Shown here in pieces: positions 27,014 to 33,915 of a stretch of 34,146 nt of DNA. The notes below the pieces were generated by a model. That model worked only from the letters and a program-made list of their open reading frames with translations, was not told the DNA's origin and did no database searches. Source of the DNA: Allochromatium warmingii (GTDB lineage: Bacteria; Pseudomonadota; Gammaproteobacteria; Chromatiales; Chromatiaceae). Numbering within the stretch: position 1 is the first letter of the stretch; each line of letters opens with the position of its first letter. The position numbers and the translations under genes are program-made. Where the stretch lies: contig NZ_FNOW01000028.1 of assembly GCF_900107145.1 (NCBI RefSeq), positions 1-34,146 on the forward strand, given 5' to 3'.

Positions 27014-27529
27014 TTAATGCTCGGGCACACCATCGCGTTCGAGCAGTGCGACCTTCTCCATCACCAGCGCTTCCAGATCGCGCTTGTACTGGGCTACGCG
27101 CTCCAAAATCGTTGCATCGGCGGTGCCCAAAATCTGTGCCGCGAGCAATCCGGCATTTTTTGCGCCATTGATCGCAACTGTGGCCACCGGCACGCCAGCG
27201 GGCATCTGCACAATCGACAACAGCGAATCCTGACCGGAGAGCGCCGAGGTTTTGATCGGTACGCCAATCACCGGCAGCGGTGTGAGTGCAGCGGCCATGC
27301 CCGGCAGATGCGCTGCGCCGCCCGCACCGGCGATGATGACGCGCAGACCGCGTGCTACCGCTGTTTGCGCATAATCATAGAGACGCTGCGGGGTGCGATG
27401 GGCCGAAACGATGGTTAGTTCATAGCGCACGTCGAGTGCATCTAATATTGCGGCGGCCTCGCGCATCACCGGCAAATCCGAATCACTGCCCATGATAATG
27501 CCGACGGGAAGGGGGTGAAGTTGGCTCAT
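27014..27529 (-). CDS. purE: N5-carboxyaminoimidazole ribonucleotide mutase, class I PurE
   Basis: It converts N5-CAIR to CAIR in purine synthesis. The 171-residue protein has the nucleotide-binding start [13 protein letters not shown], the catalytic His44 in VSAHRTP, the [12 protein letters not shown] loop and the GVPI and [15 protein letters not shown] segments of class I enzymes. The ATG at 27529 is preferred to the in-frame TTG just before it; no good Shine-Dalgarno is present. PurE works after PurK, and the two genes usually adjoin; here the upstream purK is separated by a mobile-element remnant that ends about 10 bp before this start. Confidence 0.96.
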   Translation of the reverse strand: MSQLHPLPVGIIMGSDSDLPVMREAAAILDALDVRYELTIVSAHRTPQRLYDYAQTAVARGLRVIIAGAGGAAHLPGMAAALTPLPVIGVPIKTSALSGQDSLLSIVQMPAGVPVATVAINGAKNAGLLAAQILGTADATILERVAQYKRDLEALVMEKVALLERDGVPEH

Positions 27530-27547
27530 CAATCTTGCGCGAGAAAT

Positions 27548-27565
27548 CCCGTCCTTTCGGGCGGG
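27548..27565. repeat. Right-end subterminal hairpin of the IS200/IS605 remnant
   Basis: On the plus strand CCCGTCC, TTTC, GGGCGGG; one T-G mismatch (C-A on the other strand) interrupts an otherwise perfect 7-bp stem. Confidence 0.65.
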
Positions 27566-27579
27566 GAGGCAGAGTGCCG

Positions 27580-27828
27580 TTAAGCTGCCAATCTCGCTTC
27601 CTCCGGTTGTGTTGGGTTGAATGAATAGCTATAGCCATCAGCGCGTTGCAGCACTGAGCAATAGCGATGGGCAATACCTTGAACCACACCAGTAGCGGTT
27701 TGAATATTGAAGCTGCCTGAGGCGCGTATTGCCACGCGCCCGACGTGAACTCCAGCTTTTTTACCGCTCGGTATGTGAGCGATGACCCGATCCCTGGTCT
27801 GAAATCCATGAATGCGCTTGTGGCGCAT
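27580..27828 (-). pseudogene. IscB C-terminal fragment
   Basis: The 82-codon frame starts MRHKRIHGFQTRDRV and contains GRVAIRASGSFNIQTATG, VVQGIAHRYC and [10 protein letters not shown]. These correspond to the C-terminal target-interaction-like domain of IscB, the RNA-guided nuclease related to Cas9. The RuvC segments, bridge helix and HNH domain that should precede it are absent, so nuclease activity is not expected. The frame stays open upstream of the ATG into the RNA-like stretch for about 20 more codons without a start codon. No Shine-Dalgarno is evident. Whether it is translated is unknown. Confidence 0.7.
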
Positions 27829-27830
27829 CA

Positions 27831-28010
27831 GATCTCGGGACTGTCTACAACCGGCTCCCGCTTCGCAGCGGCGATCAGAACCTTCGGCGTTTTACCTTGC
27901 GCCAGCCTAATCCTGACCTTTCAGAGCGGCGGACTGAGGAAGCATCCGCCGGTGAGTCTTGACGACCTATTGTAAACGTAGCGGGTTGGTTACCGCTTTC
28001 CCTGGTCAAC
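27831..28010 (-). ncRNA. Candidate omega RNA (HEARO-like) upstream of the IscB fragment
   Basis: In the transcript direction this stretch forms a series of hairpins: GGCGGA with TCCGCC (plus-strand 27928-27950), GGCG with CGCC around CAAGGTAAAA, CCGCT-GCGA-AGCGG with a GNRA loop (27858-27871), and CGGGA with TCCCG around GCCGGTTGTAGACAG. Its place directly 5' of the IscB reading frame is where omega RNAs (HEARO, RF02033) lie. The identification rests on position and folding; I could not run a covariance search. The guide segment would lie at the 5' end, near 28000-28050. Confidence 0.5.
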
Positions 28011-28034
28011 GTGGCTTGCGAGTTGCCTCACAAG

Positions 28035-28054
28035 CCCCTGCCATAAGGCGGGGG
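28035..28054. repeat. Left-end subterminal hairpin of the IS200/IS605 remnant
   Basis: On the plus strand CCCCTGCC, ATAA, GGCGGGGG; an 8-bp stem with one T-G mismatch. It starts 4 bp after the purK stop. A second overlapping hairpin (GGCTTG at 28013, CAAGCC at 28031) is possible. Confidence 0.6.
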
Positions 28055-28058
28055 TCGT

Positions 28059-29213
28059 TTACGGATGATCGGCTCCCGAAATTTCAATCAAATCGCGCAC
28101 GCGCAGTGCTTTATGTTCAGCTTGGGTGATGTCTGGATCGAGCACTGTGACATGCCCCATTTTGCGATAGGGCGCAGTGGCCGCTTTGCCATAGAGATGC
28201 ACGCACACGCCCGGAATAGTCAGCGCCGCGTTTAACCCTTTAATCACAGGTCGTCCGCGATGATCCGGTGCGCCAAGCAGGTTAATCATCGCCGCCGGCG
28301 AAAGCTGATCGGTCGCGCCCAGCGGCAAGCCGACCACAGCGCGTAAATGTTGCTCGAATTGATCGGTGATATTGGCCTCAATCGTGTGATGACCGGAATT
28401 ATGCGTGCGCGGCGCAACCTCGTTGACCAACAGCTCACCGGCTTCAGTCAAAAACAGCTCGACGCCAAAAATACCGACACCACCGAGCGTTTCGACCGTG
28501 CGCACCGCCAGCGCCGTCGCAGCGGTGGCGATTTCGGGCGCGATCCGCGCCGGTGCCAGCAGCAAATCGAGCACATTTTCGCCGGGCCGAAACACCATCT
28601 CGACCACTGGATAGCAGCGGCAATCACCATCATGGCCGCGTGCGACGACGACCGCGAGTTCTTTGACCGCCGGCACGAAGCGTTCAAGCAGCGACGGCAC
28701 GGGCAGATGACGCGGGTAATCCTCGGCTGAATGCAGAATCGACACCCCGCGCCCGTCATAGCCACCGCGCCGCGCTTTTTGCACCAGCGGATAGCCAAAA
28801 TCGGCGAACGCCTCGGCCGTCGGCTCGGGCATGGGCACGAACGCAGCGGTGGGAATCCCGGCAGCCGCCAGCGCCTGTTTTTGCGTCAGCTTATCTTGAA
28901 TCAGCGCCAGCACCCGAGGGGACGGGTGAATGCTGTGCCCTTCATGTTGAAGCTGAATCAGGGTTGCCGTGTCAATATCTTCGATATCGAAGGTGAGCAC
29001 ATCACAGGACGCGGCCAGCTCGCGCAGTTTCGCCGGATCGTGATAATGACCGACAATCTGATGGCCAGCGACCTGACCAGCCGGGGAACCGGGCGTTGGA
29101 TCGAGCACGACGCAGGTACAACCGAGGCGCTTGGCGGCTTTGGCTAACATGCGACCGAGTTGGCCGCCGCCAATAATCCCGATCCGAGCAAGAGGTAAGG
29201 GGAAAACATCCAT
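28059..29213 (-). CDS. purK: N5-carboxyaminoimidazole ribonucleotide synthase
   Basis: An ATP-grasp ligase that carboxylates AIR with ATP and bicarbonate to give N5-CAIR, the PurE substrate. The 384-residue protein shows the start IGIIGGGQLGRMLAKAAKRLG, the nucleotide-binding loop QKARRGGYDGRGV, the metal-binding part GIFGVELFL with EVAPRTHNSGH, and the family C-terminal GHVTVLDPD. The usual PurK change of the ATP-grasp loop is present. It is transcribed towards purE and probably carries the promoter for purK-purE-kinase in the 29214-29379 gap, shared with the divergent RpfE-like gene. No further motif was identified in that gap. Confidence 0.96.
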   Translation of the reverse strand: MDVFPLPLARIGIIGGGQLGRMLAKAAKRLGCTCVVLDPTPGSPAGQVAGHQIVGHYHDPAKLRELAASCDVLTFDIEDIDTATLIQLQHEGHSIHPSPRVLALIQDKLTQKQALAAAGIPTAAFVPMPEPTAEAFADFGYPLVQKARRGGYDGRGVSILHSAEDYPRHLPVPSLLERFVPAVKELAVVVARGHDGDCRCYPVVEMVFRPGENVLDLLLAPARIAPEIATAATALAVRTVETLGGVGIFGVELFLTEAGELLVNEVAPRTHNSGHHTIEANITDQFEQHLRAVVGLPLGATDQLSPAAMINLLGAPDHRGRPVIKGLNAALTIPGVCVHLYGKAATAPYRKMGHVTVLDPDITQAEHKALRVRDLIEISGADHP

Positions 29214-29379
29214 TGAACAAATGATCGGCGTTCTTCAAACAGTTGGAAAGCCGCGCCACCGCACACAGACGCACGGCGAAACGGAACAAGCGGCTATTGT
29301 GGACTGGGAGCTAGGCTTAGACTAGTGCTGGTGGCGAAATCGTCGCATCACGCTCCGTTATCAACCGGCCCCTATCATC

Positions 29380-30423
29380 ATGTTTTTTGCGCATCACCGC
29401 TCAACTACTGGCCAGCCGCATCGCGGATCGGTCACGCTCCTCTGCCCGCATGTGTTAGAACCGCTGCCCGCGCCGAGCGGACAGGCGCGGGCGGCTCCGC
29501 TGTTGCAACGACTGCTGGCGCGGGCCGATCCATCGCCCAGCGTGGAGACCGATCCGCTGGCGGCGCTGTTGCGGGCGGCCGGTTGTCGCTGGCCAATGGA
29601 TGCGGAGGTACCGAGTGCGGCCGTGGCGCTGCTGGGCGAAGGGGTGGCGGTCGCGGCAGATACCGTCTGGATGCACGCCGATCCCGTCCATTTACGCCCA
29701 GATCGCGATCAGTTGCGCGTCTATGCCGGAGCACAGGTGGCACCAAATCCAGCGGAAGCAGCGGCCTTAGTCGCGGCCTTTAATCAGCATTTTGCTGAAG
29801 AGGGCGTCGCGTTGATCGCGCCTGTACCGGAACGCTGGTATTTGCGCCTGACGCCAGCGCGGACGTTGGTGACGCATCCGCTCTATCGGGTTCAGGGCGA
29901 ATCTATGGCGGATTATCTGCCGCAGGGCGCAGATGCGCGGGCGTGGATGCGGTTACTCAATGAAACACAAATGTTATTTCATGCGGCAGCGGTTAATCGG
30001 CAGCGCGAAGCGGCGGGGCGTCCGTTAATTAACGGGATTTGGACATGGGGCACTGGGATATTACCGCAGATTATTGCGGATCAAATACCTGAGCAATTGA
30101 TTGGTGAAGGGCCATTATTAGCAGGTTTAGCAACATTGACGGGCTGTAAGCTATCGCGCCTCGCTGAATGGCAAGCGGCCATTCCAACAACAGGAACGCA
30201 CTGTATTGTCTGGAATCAGCATTGGCACGCATGGTTAGCACGCGATGTCATTGCTTGGGATCAAGCGACAATTGAATTTGAGGCACTGATTCAGCAATTA
30301 TGGGACGCATTGCGTGCAGGACATTTAGCGACGGTTCATCTTGATCCTAATTGCGGATCGGTGTTTACAATAACGCGGCGTCAGACTTGGCGGGTTTGGC
30401 GTTCTCTCGCTCTCGGTTTCTGA
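29380..30423 (+). CDS. RpfE-like conserved protein (COG4255 type; often labelled phosphoglycerate mutase)
   Basis: A 347-residue cytoplasmic protein. Conserved segments of the family are WMHADPVHLRPDRDQLRVYA, PERWYLRL, LNETQMLFHAAAVN-REAAG and NGIWTWGTGILP. The family is widespread in Beta- and Gammaproteobacteria under names such as RpfE-type regulatory protein or cofactor-independent phosphoglycerate mutase, but to my knowledge its biochemical role is not firmly established. The ATG at 29380 is used; the first 25 residues look weakly conserved and a later start is possible. The gene becomes more A+T-rich towards its 3' end. It is divergent from purK and 35 bp upstream of the A+T-rich cluster. 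Confidence 0.75.
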   Translation: MFFAHHRSTTGQPHRGSVTLLCPHVLEPLPAPSGQARAAPLLQRLLARADPSPSVETDPLAALLRAAGCRWPMDAEVPSAAVALLGEGVAVAADTVWMHADPVHLRPDRDQLRVYAGAQVAPNPAEAAALVAAFNQHFAEEGVALIAPVPERWYLRLTPARTLVTHPLYRVQGESMADYLPQGADARAWMRLLNETQMLFHAAAVNRQREAAGRPLINGIWTWGTGILPQIIADQIPEQLIGEGPLLAGLATLTGCKLSRLAEWQAAIPTTGTHCIVWNQHWHAWLARDVIAWDQATIEFEALIQQLWDALRAGHLATVHLDPNCGSVFTITRRQTWRVWRSLALGF

Positions 30424-30458
30424 ATAAAATGTTAATCATCGCAAAAGGTTAAAACAAA

Positions 30459-32192
30459 ATGTCAAAGCTCAATGTAGACCAAAAAAATATCTTTGATCTT
30501 TTATCTGATAAAAAAGCAGATTTTCTGATTCCCGATTATCAACGTCCTTACGCTTGGGACGAAGATCAATGTCAAACGCTTTGGGATGATATATTTTTGT
30601 TTTCATTTCCTGATAATGACTATGAATTGTTCGACGAAAACGAAGAATATTTTCTCGGTTCTATCGTCACATATAAAAATGCGCAGGGAAAATCGGAAGT
30701 AATTGATGGGCAGCAGCGTCTTACAACACTGATGCTGGTTTTACGCGCTTTTTATGATAAATTTGCTAACATGCAAGATAGAAACTCTATATTAACCCGT
30801 GATCGCATCGAAAAATGTATTTGGAAAACAGATACTTTTGGAACGGCAGACAAATCTACACTTAAAATTGATTCAGAAGTTGCAACAGATAGCGATAAAG
30901 AAGAATTTCTTGATTTGCTAAAAACAGGACAGGTAAAACCAGAAAGCAAAAGCCAGTACGTTAATAACTATCGGTTTTTTCAGAAAAAAATTGATGCGTT
31001 TTTACAAGAATTTGCAGGTTATTTTCCCTATTTACCTGCCAGAATACTAAACAATTGTATTCTTTTACCTATTGAAGCAGAGTCGCAAGACACAGCCCTT
31101 CGGATTTTCTCGACGCTCAATGATCGAGGTTTACCTTTGTCTGATGCAGATATATTTAAAGCGCAGTTTTATAAGTATTATGGTGGACTTAACAGGAAAG
31201 ATGAGTTTATTTCAGATTGGAAAGAACTAGAAGAAATAACAAAATTAGTATTTCACCCGAATACCGGCACGCCAATGGACGAATTATTTACCCGTTATAT
31301 GTATTTTCTTCGCGCTAAAAAAGGAAACAAAAATACGACTACGGAAGCTTTAAGAAAGTTTTATGAACAAGATAAATATAAACATCTAAAACAAGATGAA
31401 ACGTTACCAGAACTAAAAGCATTGGCGCTATTTTGGAAAAGCATTAGCTGTCAAGATAAAGAGCGATTTTCTGATAATATACTTAAAAAGCTTTTCGTTT
31501 TAAATTATGCACCAAACGGTATGTGGCAACATATAACATCAGTCTATTTTTTGCAAAACAGAATGGAAGATGGTTTGTTAAAAGAAGAAAAATTTAGAGA
31601 TTTTCTAAACAAGATCACTGCTTTTATTTTTACGTATGCAATTACGAATTCGGGAGTAAACGCTTTAAGAACACCTATATATGATGAAATGATTAACATT
31701 GTTAATGGAGTTGATGTAACCTTTTCTAAGTATAAATTTGTTGAGAATCAAGCACGTTCTTTTTTTGAGAACTATAAGTTTACAAATCAAAGGAACATCA
31801 CGCGATCTATGATTACTTGGTATGCGTATACATTTTCAGATCAGCAACTTCTTGATATTAAGGAAGTTTTTCATATAGAACATATTTACTCGAAAAAACG
31901 TCAAGAAATGGAATGTGGCTTAAAAAATACGAGCAATCTCGAATTGTTAGGTAACAAAATCTTGCTTGAAGAAAGCATTAACATTAAAGCATCAGATTAT
32001 CATTTTGAAGATAAAAAGAAAATTTATGGTGGTGCGCAACGTCGCGGAAAAAATAAAGAGCCTAGCAAAATTGCTGAAATCTCTCAAATCATTGACTACA
32101 AAGAATTTTCCGAACAAAATATAGTTGAGCGAAACAAGGCTATATTGGATAAATTTTTTGATTTTTTACGCGACGAAGATTTATTATCTTAA
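30459..32192 (+). CDS. DUF262/DUF1524 nuclease (GmrSD-like, type IV restriction-related)
   Basis: A 577-residue protein with an N-terminal DUF262 domain (about 5-240) and a C-terminal DUF1524 His-Me/HNH-type nuclease domain (about 430-575). DUF262 hallmarks are IPDYQRPYAW (24-33) and the nucleotide-binding IDGQQRLTTL (82-91). The nuclease domain has HIEHIY near residue 471 and the downstream NLELLGNKILLEESINIKAS segment; the usual Pro after EHI is replaced (EHIYSKK). GmrSD-type proteins cut modified phage DNA with NTP hydrolysis. The start has AAGG 9-10 bases upstream. Codon use is much more A+T-rich than the genes to the left, which suggests acquisition. Its neighbour is an adenine methyltransferase. 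Confidence 0.88.
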   Translation: MSKLNVDQKNIFDLLSDKKADFLIPDYQRPYAWDEDQCQTLWDDIFLFSFPDNDYELFDENEEYFLGSIVTYKNAQGKSEVIDGQQRLTTLMLVLRAFYDKFANMQDRNSILTRDRIEKCIWKTDTFGTADKSTLKIDSEVATDSDKEEFLDLLKTGQVKPESKSQYVNNYRFFQKKIDAFLQEFAGYFPYLPARILNNCILLPIEAESQDTALRIFSTLNDRGLPLSDADIFKAQFYKYYGGLNRKDEFISDWKELEEITKLVFHPNTGTPMDELFTRYMYFLRAKKGNKNTTTEALRKFYEQDKYKHLKQDETLPELKALALFWKSISCQDKERFSDNILKKLFVLNYAPNGMWQHITSVYFLQNRMEDGLLKEEKFRDFLNKITAFIFTYAITNSGVNALRTPIYDEMINIVNGVDVTFSKYKFVENQARSFFENYKFTNQRNITRSMITWYAYTFSDQQLLDIKEVFHIEHIYSKKRQEMECGLKNTSNLELLGNKILLEESINIKASDYHFEDKKKIYGGAQRRGKNKEPSKIAEISQIIDYKEFSEQNIVERNKAILDKFFDFLRDEDLLS

Positions 32193-32305
32193 GTAAGTGC
32201 TTGAATGAAAATGTTGAGTTGTGCGCCATTTAGATTAGATTATTTAACGTCAATCTTATATCTGGCACGCAATCAACCTACGCGGTTATATAAAAAAGAG
32301 GCATA

Positions 32306-32938
32306 ATGAACGCATCTGATGATTTGCTAAACGAAGTCGGTACAAAAAAATTCTCAACCGTTTTAGCCGATCCACCGTGGCAGTTTCAAAATCGAACCGG
32401 AAAGATGGCACCCGAGCACAAGCGTCTTTCGCGTTATCCAACGCTGTCTTTACAAGAAATAAAAGACTTGCCTGTTCAGTCGATAGTCACGGATACCGCT
32501 CATCTCTATTTATGGGTTCCAAATGCGTTACTTCCAGAAGGCTTAGAAGTCATGAAAAACTGGGGCTTTATTTATAAAACCAATTTAATTTGGTACAAAA
32601 TAAGAAAAGATGGCGGCCCAGATCGACGCGGCGTTGGATTTTATTTTAGAAATGTTACTGAAGTGATTTTATTTGGAGTGCGTGGAAAAAACGCTAGAAC
32701 CTTGCAACCCGGTCGAAGCCAAGAAAATATTATTTCGACACAAAAAAGAGAACACAGCCGCAAACCAGACGAGCAATACAACCTTATCGAAGCGTGCAGT
32801 CCTGGCCCCTTTATTGAGTTATTTGCACGCGGCTCACGTAAAGGTTGGTTTGGGTGGGGAAATCAAGCAGACGCCTATACCCCAGATTGGAATACATATT
32901 CTAATCACTCTCAATCAAATTTTGTTTTATTTGAATAG
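32306..32938 (+). CDS. MT-A70 family N6-adenine methyltransferase
   Basis: A 210-residue SAM-dependent methyltransferase, predicted to modify adenine in DNA (RNA cannot be excluded). The catalytic DPPW motif is at 22-25. The SAM-binding part comes last (IELFARGSRKGW-FGWGNQ, about 169-186), as in the permuted beta-type order, with EHSRKPDEQY (148-157) between them. The ATG has GAGG 5 bases upstream. It lies 113 bp after the DUF262 nuclease on the same strand, in the same A+T-rich segment. It may protect host DNA in a restriction-like pair, or be a solitary methylase; the sequence does not decide. Confidence 0.9.
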   Translation: MNASDDLLNEVGTKKFSTVLADPPWQFQNRTGKMAPEHKRLSRYPTLSLQEIKDLPVQSIVTDTAHLYLWVPNALLPEGLEVMKNWGFIYKTNLIWYKIRKDGGPDRRGVGFYFRNVTEVILFGVRGKNARTLQPGRSQENIISTQKREHSRKPDEQYNLIEACSPGPFIELFARGSRKGWFGWGNQADAYTPDWNTYSNHSQSNFVLFE

Positions 32939-32983
32939 CATATTGCTTGTTCATATCATTCAGTTACTGCTCGACTATGCCAT

Positions 32984-33412
32984 ATGTATCAAGCTAAACT
33001 CAGCGCATTCAAAAACATAGAAAACCTAGCTGGCAAAGCATGGGAACACGCAGTTGCGATTGATGTCCTCGCTACTACAGACATCAAAGACTGCTCGCTT
33101 GAATGCTTTCATTATCAACAACTGCTTGAACTGTTTTTTAAGCACATCCTTGAAACCAAAAGCCGCTTCGGTGCCTATAGCAAAACGCATAAACTGCAAC
33201 GCCTCCTTGAAGAAGTCATTGCCAACACAGCTTTTCGCACAGATAAAACTCAATATCTGATGCCCTTGCAAGTTATCACCGTCTGTGCTGAAGAATATCG
33301 TTATAATTTTTTAATTGATTGTGACGGTTACAAACAAAGTGTTGTAATTTGCAATCAACTGCTTGATGAACTGATAACCTTTGAACGCGACACTTTATCT
33401 CAATTCGATTAG
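32984..33412 (+). CDS. Helical HEPN-like protein, function uncertain
   Basis: Not firmly recognised. The 142-residue soluble, all-helical protein looks like a HEPN-type domain: an N-terminal helix (MYQAKLSAFKNIENLAGKAW), a second with HYQQLLELFFKHILE, then SRFGAYSKTHKLQRLLEEV. HEPN RNases carry R-X4-6-H; here the spacing is Arg-X7-His (RFGAYSKTH), so catalysis is doubtful. HEPN proteins frequently act as toxins or as parts of defence systems. It is 45 bp after the methyltransferase and 61 bp before the zinc-ribbon/RelE-like gene. No nucleotidyltransferase (MNT) partner is present. Confidence 0.6.
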   Translation: MYQAKLSAFKNIENLAGKAWEHAVAIDVLATTDIKDCSLECFHYQQLLELFFKHILETKSRFGAYSKTHKLQRLLEEVIANTAFRTDKTQYLMPLQVITVCAEEYRYNFLIDCDGYKQSVVICNQLLDELITFERDTLSQFD

Positions 33413-33473
33413 ACTGCAATACTGACTACATATCGAGCATCAAATTAAACTTACTGAAAACTGGTTTGTATCT

Positions 33474-33884
33474 ATGAAAAAAACTTTCCCCTGCGGGCAT
33501 ACAGGTAAAGGACAATACTGCCACCGCTGTAAACAGGAACAAACACGCACAGAACAAATTTGCGCAACCCAGCAAAACCACAAAGACTGGCATAAACTGT
33601 TTGAATTAGATGCAATCGACCTTCGCCCGCTGAACTCAAAAAACCTAGTCGAAAAAGCACGAAAAATCATCGCCGATATTCATGCTGGCGGCTCCTATAC
33701 TATTTATAAAGGTAAACGCATGAATTATGATCGGCACGTTATTTCGGTGCCACTTAACCGCGACTGGCGATTGATTTTTCAAGATACGCAAGATGGCATT
33801 CGCTGTTATCAACTCTTGTCACACGAACAATATAACGTCAAAAAACCTGGCTCATCTCAGCTTCATTCGCATTTCAATACCTAG
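33474..33884 (+). CDS. Zinc-ribbon plus RelE/ParE-like domain protein
   Basis: A 136-residue protein. The N-terminus has a probable zinc site CGH with CHRC (Cys7, His9, Cys16, Cys19) after FPCGHTGKGQY. The second part (about 45-125) reads like a RelE/ParE-fold toxin: NLVEKARKIIADIHAGGSY, then GKRMNYDRHVISVPL, DWRLIFQDTQ and YQLLSHEQYN. RelE-type toxins cut mRNA on ribosomes or bind gyrase; the catalytic residues cannot be assigned with confidence. No antitoxin-like gene with a DNA-binding domain follows; the preceding HEPN-like gene is the only close partner. It ends 31 bp before the IS481 copy. Confidence 0.65.
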   Translation: MKKTFPCGHTGKGQYCHRCKQEQTRTEQICATQQNHKDWHKLFELDAIDLRPLNSKNLVEKARKIIADIHAGGSYTIYKGKRMNYDRHVISVPLNRDWRLIFQDTQDGIRCYQLLSHEQYNVKKPGSSQLHSHFNT

Positions 33885-33900
33885 TTACGCGATTTTCTGA

Positions 33901-33915
33901 TGACGAAGCATTAGC
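33901..33915. repeat. REP-like palindrome, interrupted by IS481
   Basis: TGACGAAGCATTAGC is the left arm, loop and first right-arm bases of the palindrome family seen at 14054. The right arm should continue TTCGTCA but the IS481 end (TGTTCC) follows instead. Confidence 0.6.

Larger units (their letters stand above)
27540..28055 (-). mobile_element. IS200/IS605-type remnant (IscB lineage) between purK and purE
   Basis: The gap between purK and purE is filled by a structured insertion. Each end has a GC-rich hairpin with one internal mismatch: 28035-28054 (stem around ATAA) and 27548-27565 (stem around TTTC). Such imperfect subterminal hairpins are the TnpA recognition type in IS200/IS605 elements, and the right-end motif (CCCGCCCGAAAGGACGGG on the minus strand, followed by ATTTCTC) is typical. 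Between them lie a strongly folded non-coding stretch and an 82-codon frame equal to the C-terminus of IscB. There is no TnpA, RuvC or HNH part, so the copy is non-autonomous. The ends are approximate. Confidence 0.7.

Noticed and set aside
27483-27809. 108-codon minus-strand frame overlapping the IscB fragment
   Set aside because: It is in another frame from the recognisable IscB C-terminus and overlaps the purE start; no motif supports it.
27745-27975. 76-codon plus-strand frame in the purK-purE gap
   Set aside because: It is antisense to the folded RNA candidate and has no family resemblance.
32984-33412. Active HEPN RNase toxin
   Set aside because: Arg and His are seven residues apart rather than four to six, so catalytic activity is not claimed; only a HEPN-like fold is proposed.
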